Assembly (NCBI RefSeq): GCF_007994225.1
Contig: NZ_VLLL01000007.1
Span: forward strand, 301,686 to 365,685
DNA length: 64,000 nucleotides
From: Stackebrandtia albiflava
GTDB lineage: Bacteria; Actinomycetota; Actinomycetes; Mycobacteriales; Micromonosporaceae
Direction of reading: 5' to 3'
Each line of letters opens with the position of its first letter. The stretch's first letter is position 1. Below the pieces are notes generated by a model. That model was not told the DNA's origin, did not search any database, and saw only the letters and a program-made list of their open reading frames with translations. The position numbers and the translations under genes are program-made. This document shows, piece after piece, positions 24,273 to 33,324 of the stretch.

Positions 24273-25153
24273 GCGCCAACCGACCCGCGTGGATGGGGCG
24301 ACCGAGTCCGGTCGTCCGGACGGCCAAGGCCGTCGCGTTGACCGTCGTCGTGCTGCTGGTGATCTTCCCGTTCTGGACGATCGTCGCCACGTCGATCGCC
24401 ACACCCGAGGAGGTGATCGCCAACGGCGGCTGGGTGGTCATCCCCACGACGCTGTCCTTCTCGGCCTACACCGACGTCTTCGAGGGCGGCGTGATCACCA
24501 ACGCGCTCGCCGTCAGCGCCGGGATCACCGTCATCGGCACCGCCGCGAGCCTGGTCGCCACGATCTTCCTGGCCTACGCGCTGGCCCGGCCCGGAGTGGT
24601 CGGCGGCCGGGGCGTGCTGCTGCTGGTGCTGTTCACGTTCCTGTTCCCGCCGGCGATGATCCCGTCGTTCCTGGTGGTCCGGGAGACCGGGCTGTTCGAC
24701 GAGTACGCCGCGCTCATCCTGCCCGTGCTGATCAACGTGTTCAACCTGGTGGTCATGCGCGGCTTCTTCCAGAGCGTCCCCGGGGAACTGATCGAGGCGG
24801 CGCGGCTGGACGGTGCCGGAGACCTCCGCATCCTCACCAGGATCGTGATGCCACTGTCCAAAGCGGTCATCGCGGTGGTCGGGTTGTTCTACGCGGTGGC
24901 GTACTGGAACTCGTTCTTCAACGCGATCATCTACCTCGACGACTCCTCGAAATGGCCCATCCAGGCCGTACTCCGGCAGTACGTCAGCCAGGGCGCGGCG
25001 CTGACCGACACCTCCGAACAGACCATGGTGAACTCGCCGCAGTCGGTGAAGATGGCCGTCGTCGTCATGGCCACGATCCCGATCGTGCTGGTCTACCCCT
25101 TCATTCAACGGTTCTTCACCAAGGGCGTCCTGACCGGCGCCATCAAATCCTGA
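24269..25153 (+). CDS. Sugar ABC transporter permease (LplC/YtcP-type), second subunit
   Basis: 294 residues with six membrane helices and the EAA motif EAARLDGAGDLRILTRI. FYAVAYWNSFFNAIIYL and DSSKWPIQAVLRQYV are typical of the LplC subunit that pairs with LplB. ATG overlaps the preceding stop (ATGA). The two permeases form the channel for the binding lipoprotein that follows. Confidence 0.93.
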   Translation: MSANRPAWMGRPSPVVRTAKAVALTVVVLLVIFPFWTIVATSIATPEEVIANGGWVVIPTTLSFSAYTDVFEGGVITNALAVSAGITVIGTAASLVATIFLAYALARPGVVGGRGVLLLVLFTFLFPPAMIPSFLVVRETGLFDEYAALILPVLINVFNLVVMRGFFQSVPGELIEAARLDGAGDLRILTRIVMPLSKAVIAVVGLFYAVAYWNSFFNAIIYLDDSSKWPIQAVLRQYVSQGAALTDTSEQTMVNSPQSVKMAVVVMATIPIVLVYPFIQRFFTKGVLTGAIKS

Positions 25154-25165
25154 AAGGCCCCCGAC

Positions 25166-26791
25166 ATGACCTCCCTCAACAGACGCAATCTGCTGCGGCT
25201 CGGCGGTGTCGCCGCCCTGGCCGGAACCGCCGGACCGGCACTGGTCGGCTGCGGCGGTGGCGGCGGCGCCGGTGACGTAGGAAACCAGGGCAAGGACCTC
25301 GCGCCCTACCCGACGTACATCCCGTTCGCCGGACCGGAACCCGACATGCCCGGTGACGCCTCCGGTGTGCAGCCGCTGTACACCCGCTACCCGCAGGACG
25401 TGCAGAACGCCGGTTTCGACACCCCCGGCGACGGTTCCGAGGTGCGCATCAGCATCGTCACCTACGGCACGCCGCCGAGCGACCTGGAGAACAACAAGCT
25501 GTACCAGGCGTTCAACACCGCGCTGGGCGTGAAGCTGAACCTGACGCTGATCCCCGCCGCGACGTTCCTGGAGAAGATGTCGACCATGATGACCGGGGAC
25601 GACTTCCCCGACATCATGATGTTCGGCGGCGGCCACGTCGTGCCCCGTGAGGAGCAGTTCATCCAGGCCAACTGCCAGGACCTCTCCGACCTCATCTCCG
25701 GCGACAACATCAAGGACTACCCGGCGCTGGCGAACATCCCGCCCTACTCGTGGGAGGGTCTGGGCCGCATCGGTGGCCGCCTGTACGGGATCCCGACCGA
25801 GCGTCCGATCTTCGGCGGCTGCCTGATGGTGAACCGGACCGCCCTGGAGGAGGTCGGCGCGCCGGTCGACTGGACGAAGGAGGACTACCTGGCGGCGATG
25901 CGGGAACTCACCGCCGGCAACAAGTACGGTGTCGGGCTCACCGGCGACTTCAACCCCGACTACTGGGCGGGGTCGATGGGCGCGCCGAACGTGTGGAGGG
26001 TGGAGGGCGGCAAGTTCACGTCCGCGTACACCACCGACGAGTACCGGGACACGATCTCGATGCTCGCGCAGCTGTTCGCGGAGGGCCAGGCGTACCCCGA
26101 CGGCGCGAACCTCCCCGCGACGGACATGAAGACCCGCTTCTTCAACCAGACCATCGCCTGTTACCGGGACGGCTGGGGCGCGATGGGAACCTACGCCTTC
26201 ACCAACGCGCAGGGCTTCACACCGGACTTCGGGAACCCGTTCAGCGGCGGCAACATGTGGGGCGGCCAGGGCCGGTACGGGTACGTCGCGTTCAAGAAGG
26301 CCGACGAGAAGCGGATCAAGATGTTGTTGAACATCTGCAACTTCCTGGCGTCGCCGTTCGGCACCAAGGAGTTCGAGCTGTTCAACTACGGCGTCGAGGA
26401 CCTCCACTTCACCCGCGGCGACGACGGCGCGCCGACGCAGACGGAACTGTGGGAGACCGAGAACAAGACCAACCTGCCGATGACCTATGTGGCCTCGGCG
26501 CCGCTGGTCCTGTACTACAACGGATACCCGGAGGGCGCCGAACGTGTCTACGAGTGGGAGAAGCTGGTCGCGCCGCTGATCGTGCCCGACCCCCGCAACG
26601 GGCTGCGTTCGCAGACCTGGACCGAGAAGGGCGCCGAGCTGGAGCAGTCGTTGCGGGACGCCTACGGGGACGTCATCTTCCGTGGCGCGGACATCTCCGC
26701 GTTCGACGAGGCGATGCAGAAGTGGATGGAGGACGGCGGCAGCCAGGCCGCCGCCGAGTTCGAGGCCGAGTACGAGGCCGCGAACGGCTGA
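25166..26791 (+). CDS. Extracellular sugar-binding lipoprotein (LplA-type), Tat signal
   Basis: 541 residues. NRRNLLRLGG is a twin-arginine motif and ALVGC a lipobox, so the protein is probably exported folded and lipid-anchored. The body is a cluster-D type solute-binding protein, longer than classic maltose-binding proteins, as in LplA for uronate-containing oligosaccharides. It lies 12 nt after the second permease; AAAGG is the ribosome site. A strong hairpin follows its stop, so the LacI gene probably has its own promoter. Confidence 0.92.
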   Translation: MTSLNRRNLLRLGGVAALAGTAGPALVGCGGGGGAGDVGNQGKDLAPYPTYIPFAGPEPDMPGDASGVQPLYTRYPQDVQNAGFDTPGDGSEVRISIVTYGTPPSDLENNKLYQAFNTALGVKLNLTLIPAATFLEKMSTMMTGDDFPDIMMFGGGHVVPREEQFIQANCQDLSDLISGDNIKDYPALANIPPYSWEGLGRIGGRLYGIPTERPIFGGCLMVNRTALEEVGAPVDWTKEDYLAAMRELTAGNKYGVGLTGDFNPDYWAGSMGAPNVWRVEGGKFTSAYTTDEYRDTISMLAQLFAEGQAYPDGANLPATDMKTRFFNQTIACYRDGWGAMGTYAFTNAQGFTPDFGNPFSGGNMWGGQGRYGYVAFKKADEKRIKMLLNICNFLASPFGTKEFELFNYGVEDLHFTRGDDGAPTQTELWETENKTNLPMTYVASAPLVLYYNGYPEGAERVYEWEKLVAPLIVPDPRNGLRSQTWTEKGAELEQSLRDAYGDVIFRGADISAFDEAMQKWMEDGGSQAAAEFEAEYEAANG

Positions 26792-26799
26792 CCGGGTCG

Positions 26800-26833
26800 T
26801 CGTGCGCGCCGGATCACGGTCCGGCGCGCACGA
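26800..26833 (+). terminator. Terminator hairpin after the ABC operon
   Basis: TCGTGCGCGCCGGA and TCCGGCGCGCACGA form a perfect 14-bp stem with a 6-nt loop, 8 nt after the stop at 26791. No U-tract. Confidence 0.75.
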
Positions 26834-27027
26834 TCGGGTGGCGTCGAGGCGTGGCCGCGCCGGTGCAGGGAACGTGTCCACTTCGCCGGTCGTAAGATGT
26901 GTCGGTACTGGACGGCACCGGCCGGGCACCGGATGTCGTCGCCACGGCGGCTTCACGTGACCGGGTGTCTCCCCGGTAACTCCCTCCTCGCCACGCGCGC
27001 CGCCGTTCGACGTAGATGGGAGTCACC

Positions 27028-28089
27028 ATGACCGGTCCGGCGCCCGGCAAACGCGCCACGATCCGCGATGTCGCCGCCCGCGCGGGCGTGTCCGTCGCGA
27101 CGGCGTCGCGGGTACTTTCCGGCAGCGACTACCCGGTGACGGGCAGGATGCGCGGCAAGGTGCTGCGTGCCGTCGACGAGCTCGACTACGTCGCCAACGC
27201 GCACGCCCGCGCGCTGTCGGGTTCCCGGCCGAAGCTCATCGCGATGGTGGGCGCGACGATGAACTCGCCGTTCTACGCCGACATCGCGCAGGGTGTCGCC
27301 AGTGAGGCCGCCGCCCAGGACCGGTTGTGCATGTACGCCAGCAGTCAGGGCGACGCGGAGTCGGAGCTGGCGATCGTGTCGTTGATGCGGCAGCAGCAGG
27401 CGGACGCGGTGATCCTCATGGGCGGTGTCGTGCCGACGGAGGAGTACGACCGGCGGATGGCGAAGTACGCGGCGAACCTGACGGCGGCGGGTAGTCGTCT
27501 GGTGTTGTGTGGCCGCCCGGGAATCGGTCCCGGGCAACCGGCCATCGTGGTCGGTTACGACAACGCCGAGGGCGCGGCGGCGATCACGAGTCACCTGGCG
27601 TCGTACGGCCATCGGCGGATCCTGCACCTGGCGGGGGCGTCCGGCAACACCACCGCGGCCGAGCGGGTGGACGGTTACCGGTCGGCGGTGCGCAGGCACG
27701 GCCTGGATCCGGATCCGGGCCTGGTGGTCCACGGTGGCTTCAACCGGGAGTCCGGTCATCGGAACGTCGCGGAACGGTTGCGCGCCAACGGGGGCCGCCC
27801 GGACTACACGGCGATCTTCGCCGCCGACGACTCGGTGGCGTCGGGCGCGATGCGGGCGCTGCGGGAGGCGGGCGTCTCGTTGCCGGCGGAGGTGTCCATA
27901 GTGGGTTACAACGACAGCATTCCCGCCAAGGACCTCAGTCCGTTGTTGACGACCGTGCACATCCCGGCCGACGAGCTCGGCCGGACGGCGGTCCGGTTGG
28001 CGTTGGCGCCGGTGCCGCCGACCGAGCCGGTGCTGCTGGGCACCCACATCGTCGTGCGGGACTCGGTGACCCACCCGCCGACGGTTTGA
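27028..28089 (+). CDS. LacI-family transcriptional regulator
   Basis: 353 residues. The helix-turn-helix ATIRDVAARAGVSVATASRVLSG starts near residue 8 and is followed by the hinge helix ANAHARALSG and a periplasmic-binding-like effector domain ending in a T-T-V-H-I-P-A-D-E-L-G segment typical of the family. ATG 27028 is preferred over ATG 27016 because GGGAG lies at the right distance. It probably represses the adjacent ABC operon and the divergent dehydrogenase; the effector sugar is unknown. Confidence 0.92.
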   Translation: MTGPAPGKRATIRDVAARAGVSVATASRVLSGSDYPVTGRMRGKVLRAVDELDYVANAHARALSGSRPKLIAMVGATMNSPFYADIAQGVASEAAAQDRLCMYASSQGDAESELAIVSLMRQQQADAVILMGGVVPTEEYDRRMAKYAANLTAAGSRLVLCGRPGIGPGQPAIVVGYDNAEGAAAITSHLASYGHRRILHLAGASGNTTAAERVDGYRSAVRRHGLDPDPGLVVHGGFNRESGHRNVAERLRANGGRPDYTAIFAADDSVASGAMRALREAGVSLPAEVSIVGYNDSIPAKDLSPLLTTVHIPADELGRTAVRLALAPVPPTEPVLLGTHIVVRDSVTHPPTV

Positions 28090-28090
28090 C

Positions 28091-28117
28091 GCGGGGCGGA
28101 CGGTCCGTCCACCCCGC
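28091..28117. terminator. Bidirectional hairpin between convergent genes
   Basis: GCGGGGCGGAC and GTCCACCCCGC pair with one C-A mismatch around a 5-nt loop, 1 nt after the LacI stop and 12 nt from the stop of the convergent serine hydrolase. Confidence 0.55.
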
Positions 28118-28129
28118 GCCCGATGAGGA

Positions 28130-29245
28130 CTACTCGGCGGGTCCGACGCCGAACACCTCCTGGACGATTCGCTGGTTCACCGCCTGGAACGGTCCCGACA
28201 TCGACAGGTCCTTGTCGTCCACGTAGTTCAGTCCGGCGGTGAGGACCCGGGAGCCGTCCGCCGAGGCGTACATGAGCGCGGCGTGACCCGCGATCCCGCC
28301 GTTGTGGGTGATGACGGTGCCGCCGCCCGGCACCTCGTGGACGAACACCCCGAGGCCGTATGGGACCTTCTCGTGCACGGTGAACATCTCGGCCAGCAGT
28401 GACGCGGGCAGCAGCCGGCCGCCGACGAGTGCGGTGATGAACACCTGCAGGTCCCGTGGCGTGGAGACCATGTCGCCACCGGTGCTCACCCACGACGGGT
28501 CCTGTGCGGTGACGTCGGCGATCCGCTCCTCACCGTCGTGGTCGTAACGGTAGTAGGCGTGCGCGTGCGGTGTCGGAAGCTCGGTCGTGCCGTCGGGCAG
28601 CGAGGTGCCGGTCAACCCGAGCGGCCCGACGATCAGGCGGTCCAGTTCCTCGGCGAGGCCGCGGCCGGTGACCTTCTCGACCACGAGGCGGGCCAGGACG
28701 TAGTTGGTGTTGGCGTAGCTCCAGTCGGTGCCCGGTTCGAAACGCGACGGCCTGGCCAACGAGAACGCCACCAGTTCTCCGGGTCGGTACGACTTGAAGC
28801 GGCCCTCCACCCATTCCCTTCCCTGGAAGGGGATCCCGGTGACGACCGTGCCGTCCTCGTAGACCTCACCGGTGTGGTTGAAGACGCCGGTGGTGTGCTG
28901 CAGCAACATCCGGACGGTTATCCGCGGGTCGATCCCGATCTCGGGCAGGTACTCGGCGACGGCGGTGTCGAGGTCGATCCGTCCCTCGGCCACGAGGCGC
29001 AGGACGACGACGGCGGTGAACGTCTTGGTGTTGCTGCCGATCCGGTAGTGGCCGTCGGCCGGGGGTGCCTCGGTCCCGTCGAGTTCGCCCGTACCGGCGG
29101 CGCCGGTCCACTCGCCGTGCGCGTCGCGGAAACGCAGTCGCACGCCGGTGATGCCGCCTTCGACGAGGCCGTCGACGATCTCCTGGAGAACCGCCCGGTC
29201 GGTGCCGGTGGAGGACGATGCGGTGGAGGTGTTGTTCTCGGTCAT
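28130..29245 (-). CDS. Serine hydrolase, class C beta-lactamase/DD-peptidase fold
   Basis: 371 residues from ATG 29245. SNTK at residues 71-74 holds the nucleophile Ser and Lys, YANTN the YxN Tyr, and HNGG the third motif. The N-terminus is polar with no signal peptide, so this member is probably cytoplasmic, unlike the paralogue at the start of the window. A D-aminopeptidase or esterase is as likely as a beta-lactamase. GAAGCT ends 6 nt before the ATG, as in the other hydrolase. Confidence 0.85.
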   Translation of the reverse strand: MTENNTSTASSSTGTDRAVLQEIVDGLVEGGITGVRLRFRDAHGEWTGAAGTGELDGTEAPPADGHYRIGSNTKTFTAVVVLRLVAEGRIDLDTAVAEYLPEIGIDPRITVRMLLQHTTGVFNHTGEVYEDGTVVTGIPFQGREWVEGRFKSYRPGELVAFSLARPSRFEPGTDWSYANTNYVLARLVVEKVTGRGLAEELDRLIVGPLGLTGTSLPDGTTELPTPHAHAYYRYDHDGEERIADVTAQDPSWVSTGGDMVSTPRDLQVFITALVGGRLLPASLLAEMFTVHEKVPYGLGVFVHEVPGGGTVITHNGGIAGHAALMYASADGSRVLTAGLNYVDDKDLSMSGPFQAVNQRIVQEVFGVGPAE

Positions 29246-29345
29246 GTGTCGAGCTTCGGCGCCCGCCCTTTCACCGCCCTGTCGGTGGCCTGACACGCCG
29301 CTGACACGGCGCGCCCTCCCGGCAGAACCGTTGTGGCGCGACCGA

Positions 29346-30188
29346 TCACCGCACGACTAACCCGTTCGCGGACTCCACCGGGTGCCGCACCGGTGTCAGT
29401 TTCAGTTGCCGTGCCCGCGTCGTGGCGGGGTGCGGCGCGATCTGCCCGGCGGCGTACCGCGCGTCGCACAGTTCCGCCAGCCGCGCGTAGCCCTCCTCGC
29501 CCAGCAACGCGACCAGTTCGGCGCGGTTGCTGCGGTACACCGGTTCGGCGCCGCGATGCGCCAGCGGCGACGACGTGCACCACCACGCGAAGTCGTGTCC
29601 GCCCGGTCCCCAACCGCGCCGGTCGAACTCCCCGATCCACGTGACGTGCAGGCTGGTCTCGTCGTTGCGGTCGACGGTCGAGAAGTCCCGTTTGATCGGG
29701 AGCTGCCAGCACACCTCCGGCTTGTACTCCAACGGGTGCACGCCGTCCCGCAGCGCCTGCGCGTGCAGGGCGCAGCCCGTGCCGCCCTCGAAGCCCGGCC
29801 GGTTGTGGAACACGCAGGCGCCGTCGACGACGGCGGTCTTGCGCGCGGGCCGCTCCACCCCGTCGTCGTCGGGCAGCGTGTCGGCGGCGACGGTGTCGGC
29901 GAACCGCCGCCGGTGGTGCTGCCAGGTCTCGGGGGTCAACCGGGCCGCCGCCTTACGGACCCGTTTCTCGTCGTCCCTGTCGGTGTAGAACGCGCCGTGG
30001 ACGCAGCAGCCGTCGTCGGGCTGGTCCGGTTCGATTCCGGGACAGCCCTGCCCGAAGACACACGTCCACGACGACAACAGCCACGTCAGGTCGGCCCGGA
30101 TGACGCCGTTCTCCTCGTCGGGATCCGGGAACTCGATCCACTCCCGTGGAAAATCCAGCCCGGTCTCGGGCACGGCTGGCTCAGACAT
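29346..30188 (-). CDS. Cysteine-cluster protein, DUF3109/YkgJ-like
   Basis: 280 residues. Cysteines recur in a pattern that suggests a metal or Fe-S site: [36 protein letters not shown] and [10 protein letters not shown]. This spacing resembles YkgJ-type cysteine-cluster proteins and the actinobacterial DUF3109 group; the assignment is from memory of the family. Function unknown. ATG 30188 has GGGGAG upstream, which decided the start against longer frames. Confidence 0.7.
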   Translation of the reverse strand: MSEPAVPETGLDFPREWIEFPDPDEENGVIRADLTWLLSSWTCVFGQGCPGIEPDQPDDGCCVHGAFYTDRDDEKRVRKAAARLTPETWQHHRRRFADTVAADTLPDDDGVERPARKTAVVDGACVFHNRPGFEGGTGCALHAQALRDGVHPLEYKPEVCWQLPIKRDFSTVDRNDETSLHVTWIGEFDRRGWGPGGHDFAWWCTSSPLAHRGAEPVYRSNRAELVALLGEEGYARLAELCDARYAAGQIAPHPATTRARQLKLTPVRHPVESANGLVVR

Positions 30189-30357
30189 GATCTCCCCATT
30201 TCGACGACTCACCGGGGCCAACCATACGGCGGTGTCTCGGCCTAGCTGGGGCGACGCCCGCGTCCGGCGCCGTCCCGGGACGGTGCGAACGGCGACGCGG
30301 GACCGGTCACAACGGGCGAACCGGCAACGTGTCGGCTTCGCCACAGCCCGGTGTCGT

Positions 30358-30363
30358 TACGCT
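30358..30363 (+). promoter_or_regulatory. Leaderless-type -10 hexamer of the sugar isomerase gene
   Basis: TACGCT ends 6 nt before ATG 30370 (3 nt before an in-frame GTG at 30367). No ribosome site is present. Confidence 0.5.
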
Positions 30364-30369
30364 TACGTG

Positions 30370-31170
30370 ATGGACGGTGAGACTCCACCCGTGCTGTTGT
30401 CGACCTCTTCGGTCTATCCGGAGCCCACGGCGGTCGCCTTCGAGCTGGCGGCGAAACTGGGTTACGACGGCATCGAGGTGATGGTCTGGACCGACAAGGT
30501 CAGCCAGGACGCCGAGACCCTCGCCACCCTGGTGGCGCACTACGGCGTCCCGGTGCGTTCGGTGCACGCCCCATGCCTGTTGATGACGCAGCGGGTGTGG
30601 AGCAAGAACCCGTGGGAGCGGCTGCGCAGGGCCGCCGCCATGGCGGAACGGCTGGACGCCTCGACCGTGGTCATCCATCCGCCGTTCGCGTGGCAGCGGG
30701 GCTACGCCAAACAGTTCCCCGAGGGGTTGGGAAGACTCGCGCAGCGCTTCCCCGGCATCAGGTTCGCGGTGGAGAACATGTACCCGATCAAGATGGCCAA
30801 CCGGGGATTCGCGCCGTACTCGCCGCACTGGGACCCGACGAACCCCGGCTACGACCACTACACGCTCGACCTGTCGCACTGCGCGGCCTCGCAGGTGGAC
30901 GCCCTCGACCTGGCCGACCGGATGGGTGACGGCCTGACCCACGTCCACCTCGGGGACGGCTCGGGTCCCGGCATGGACGAGCACGCCGTCCCGGGACGCG
31001 GGAACCAGCCGTGCGCCGAACTGCTGAACCGGTTGGCGGCCCGGCGCGGCGACTTCTCCGTCGCCGTGGAGGTGTCCACCCGCAAGGCCGGTCACCGGGC
31101 GGTCCGGGAGGCCGACCTGGCGGAGTCGTTGAACTTCGCGCGCCGGCACCTGGCGGTACGGACCGGCTGA
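30370..31170 (+). CDS. Sugar phosphate isomerase/epimerase, AP endonuclease 2-like TIM barrel
   Basis: 266 residues. [36 protein letters not shown] and HVHLGDGSG lie on successive strands and carry the metal-binding Glu, His and Asp of the xylose-isomerase-like TIM barrel. The exact sugar is unknown. Its last 79 nt are overlapped by the antisense CGNR gene tail. Confidence 0.85.
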   Translation: MDGETPPVLLSTSSVYPEPTAVAFELAAKLGYDGIEVMVWTDKVSQDAETLATLVAHYGVPVRSVHAPCLLMTQRVWSKNPWERLRRAAAMAERLDASTVVIHPPFAWQRGYAKQFPEGLGRLAQRFPGIRFAVENMYPIKMANRGFAPYSPHWDPTNPGYDHYTLDLSHCAASQVDALDLADRMGDGLTHVHLGDGSGPGMDEHAVPGRGNQPCAELLNRLAARRGDFSVAVEVSTRKAGHRAVREADLAESLNFARRHLAVRTG

Positions 31171-31886
31171 GGCGCGTAAGACACCGTCTTCGGTCCTCGT
31201 TCGTCGCGAGCGTCCGGTCGAGTGGATCGCAAGGCGCGGGGACGCAATGCTCTGGAAGACCTGTGCGTACCGGTGTGGTACGCGGCACGTCCGACAACGC
31301 CGCGAGGCGCCGACCGGGCGACGCGCAGCGGAACAGCGGGGTCGACGACGGCCGCTAAGGCCGCGGCGGCCGCCTCCTTCTTGCGGGCGCGGTGGGCGGC
31401 GACGTGGGAACGGGTGGCACACCGTTCCGAGCAGAAGCGGCGGCACCGGTTGGACGAGGTGTCCAGGTACACGTTTCCGCACCTGTTGTCGGCGCACACC
31501 CCGAACCGGGCGCCCTTGAAGCGGCACAACCAGGCCGACAGGCCCCACGCGGCGCCGGCGATGAACTCGGACGCGACCGAGGAACCGCGCCCGGTGACGT
31601 GCATGTGCCAGTCTCCGCCACGGTGACCGGCGATGCGGGGCTGCACCGGGAACTGCTCCAGCAGGCCGTTGAGGACGTCCACGGCGGCGTGGTCGTCGCC
31701 TTCGGCGCCCTTGACGAACACGTCCCGGAACTTGCGTTTGGCGCGGCGGAACACCGCCAGATCTCGCTCGGTGAGGCGTTCGGACCACCAGGGCCGATCG
31801 CCGAAGAACGCACGCAGGTCCGCCAGATCGGTCAGTTCGAGGTTGGCGAGGTCGGCAGCGGTCTGGGCGTAGGCGTCGAAGTCCAC
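31092..31886 (-). CDS. CGNR zinc-finger protein with repeat-derived C-terminal tail
   Basis: 264 residues. The N-terminal ABATE-like stress domain is followed by the CGNR zinc knuckle: [14 protein letters not shown] then [18 protein letters not shown], a CxxxxC...CxxxC pattern, about residues 125-170. Natural members end soon after; here residues from about 190 on are Arg-rich and encoded by a dispersed repeat (31186-31326), then run antisense into the isomerase gene. A stop was probably lost when the repeat arrived. TACCGT ends 6 nt before GTG 31886. These proteins are putative transcription regulators. Confidence 0.8.
   Translation of the reverse strand: MDFDAYAQTAADLANLELTDLADLRAFFGDRPWWSERLTERDLAVFRRAKRKFRDVFVKGAEGDDHAAVDVLNGLLEQFPVQPRIAGHRGGDWHMHVTGRGSSVASEFIAGAAWGLSAWLCRFKGARFGVCADNRCGNVYLDTSSNRCRRFCSERCATRSHVAAHRARKKEAAAAALAAVVDPAVPLRVARSAPRGVVGRAAYHTGTHRSSRALRPRALRSTRPDARDERGPKTVSYAPQPVRTARCRRAKFNDSARSASRTAR
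31186..31326 (-). repeat. Dispersed 141-nt repeat, copy A
   Basis: On the minus strand this matches 46907-47048 on the plus strand. Identical blocks (here / there): 31309-31326 / 46907-46924, 31292-31307 / 46926-46941, 31263-31276 / 46956-46969, 31247-31259 / 46973-46985, 31212-31236 / 46995-47019 and 31186-31206 / 47028-47048. That is 107 identical bases in exact blocks alone. The copy supplies the tail of the CGNR gene. Confidence 0.85.
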
Positions 31887-31892
31887 ATCCCC

Positions 31893-31898
31893 ACGGTA
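31893..31898 (-). promoter_or_regulatory. Leaderless-type -10 hexamer of the CGNR gene
   Basis: TACCGT, then GGGGAT, then GTG 31886 on the minus strand. GGGG could also serve as a very close ribosome site, so leaderless use is less certain here. Confidence 0.4.
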
Positions 31899-32040
31899 GA
31901 CAACTCACCGCCGTACAACCAGTAGTACCTTACATGGCTCCGGTCGCGCCGCAGGTCGCGCGAGGCGCGGCGGCCACCGCGCGGGCGGTCCTCCATCACA
32001 CTGGAACGCTCCCCCGCGCCACTTTCACCTTCCGTGCGGA

Positions 32041-32046
32041 TACGCT
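32041..32046 (+). promoter_or_regulatory. Leaderless-type -10 hexamer of the proline dehydrogenase gene
   Basis: TACGCT ends 7 nt before ATG 32054, with no ribosome site between. Confidence 0.5.
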
Positions 32047-32053
32047 CGCAGTC

Positions 32054-32974
32054 ATGCTGCGATCCATCATCCTCGCCGCTGCCCGCTCATCCCGGATGGA
32101 GAAGCTGGTGGCGACGGCGCCGGTCAGCCGGAACATCGTGTCCAACTACGTGGCGGGCACCCGGACCGAGGACGCCCTGCGAGTCACCCGGGAACTGGTC
32201 GAGGGCGGCCTGAAGGTCACGCTCGACTACCTCGGCGAGGACACGTTCCACACCCATCAGGCCGAAGCCACCCGGGACGAGTACCTGCGGTTGCTGGCGT
32301 CCCTGCGCGCGGACGGCCTGACTCCGGCCGCGGAGGTGAGCGTCAAGCTGTCCGCTCTCGGCCAGCGGTTCGACGAGGAGATGTCGGTGCGGCTCGCGGA
32401 GGAGATCTGCGCGGCGGCCGAGACCTCGGGGACGACGGTCACCATCGACATGGAGGACCACACCGTCACCGACACCACATTGGACGCGATCCACCGGCTC
32501 CGGGAGACGTACCCGGGGACCGGCGCCGTGCTGCAGTCGTACCTGCGCCGCACCGAGGCCGACTGTCGGGAGTTCGCGGCCAAGGGTTCCCGGGTCCGGT
32601 TGTGCAAGGGCGCCTATGCCGAGCCCGAGTCGGTGGCCTACCAGAGCCGGCTCGACATCGACCGGTCCTACGTGCGCTGCCTCAACGCGTTGATGCGCGG
32701 CGACGGCTACCCGATGCTCGCCACCCACGATCCGCGGCTCGTCGAGATCGGCATCGACCGCGCGAAGTGGTTCGACCGGGGACCGCACTCGTTCGAGTTC
32801 CAGATGCTGTACGGGATCCGCCCGGAGGAGCAGCGGCGGCTCGCGGACGAGGGCTACCAGGTGCGGGTCTACGTGCCCTACGGGGACGAGTGGTACGGCT
32901 ACCTGATGCGGCGGATGGCGGAGAAGCCGGCGAACCTGGGGTTGTTCCTGCGTTCGCTGGGGCGCAAGGTCTGA
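32054..32974 (+). CDS. Proline dehydrogenase (single-domain, FAD-dependent)
   Basis: 306 residues of PRODH TIM barrel. VSVKLSALG, VTIDMEDHT, AVLQSYLRRTEADC, RLCKGAYAEPE, LATHDPRLVEIG and FEFQMLYGIRP follow the family order and include substrate-binding residues of the YLRR type. It oxidises proline to pyrroline-5-carboxylate and passes electrons to quinone. The partner P5C dehydrogenase is not in the window, so this is the split, non-PutA form. Confidence 0.93.
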   Translation: MLRSIILAAARSSRMEKLVATAPVSRNIVSNYVAGTRTEDALRVTRELVEGGLKVTLDYLGEDTFHTHQAEATRDEYLRLLASLRADGLTPAAEVSVKLSALGQRFDEEMSVRLAEEICAAAETSGTTVTIDMEDHTVTDTTLDAIHRLRETYPGTGAVLQSYLRRTEADCREFAAKGSRVRLCKGAYAEPESVAYQSRLDIDRSYVRCLNALMRGDGYPMLATHDPRLVEIGIDRAKWFDRGPHSFEFQMLYGIRPEEQRRLADEGYQVRVYVPYGDEWYGYLMRRMAEKPANLGLFLRSLGRKV

Positions 32975-33098
32975 GGTCTTCGGAGGTGTCGGAGGGATTC
33001 GGCACCCGTTGCGGGTCGTGAGCGTTCGGATCGCTCGGGCTGGACCCGAACCACCGGTACGGCACCGGTTTATCAGTGTCCAGCGTGCGTTCTCTCAC

Positions 33099-33305
33099 TC
33101 AGTGGTCGAAGCGCCGGTTCTTCACCTCGGCGACGAATCCCCGCCAGGTCGCGGCGGGAGTGAGCAACATCGGCGCGTCCGGCGCGAGTTTCGAATCGCG
33201 CAGCCACACGACCGCGCCCTGCGTCGCGACCTCGACGCACTCGTTGCCGGCGAAGCTCCTGCTGCTCTTCCGCCACACCACTGGTGTGCTCTCGTACACT
33301 CGCAT
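33099..33305 (-). CDS. DUF397 domain protein
   Basis: 68 residues. WRKSSRSFAGNECVEVA and VWLRDSKLAPDAPMLLTPAATW, then F, are the DUF397 pattern. It follows the HTH gene by 19 nt on the same strand, the pairing seen widely in actinomycetes, where the small protein may regulate or be guarded by its HTH partner. The biochemical role is unsettled. Confidence 0.9.
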   Translation of the reverse strand: MRVYESTPVVWRKSSRSFAGNECVEVATQGAVVWLRDSKLAPDAPMLLTPAATWRGFVAEVKNRRFDH

Positions 33306-33324
33306 GAATCCTCCTCGTCGTGAA

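Noticed and set aside
24212..26956. A 914-codon open frame on the minus strand, antisense to the sugar ABC operon
   Set aside because: Composition is His/Asp/Gln/Arg/Val-rich, as expected for the shadow of a GC-rich gene; no ribosome site or domain is seen and the plus-strand genes are unmistakable.
29246..29345. Search for mobile-element ends or integrase remnants around the repeats and accessory genes
   Set aside because: No transposase, integrase, target-site duplication or tRNA attachment site could be seen anywhere in the window.
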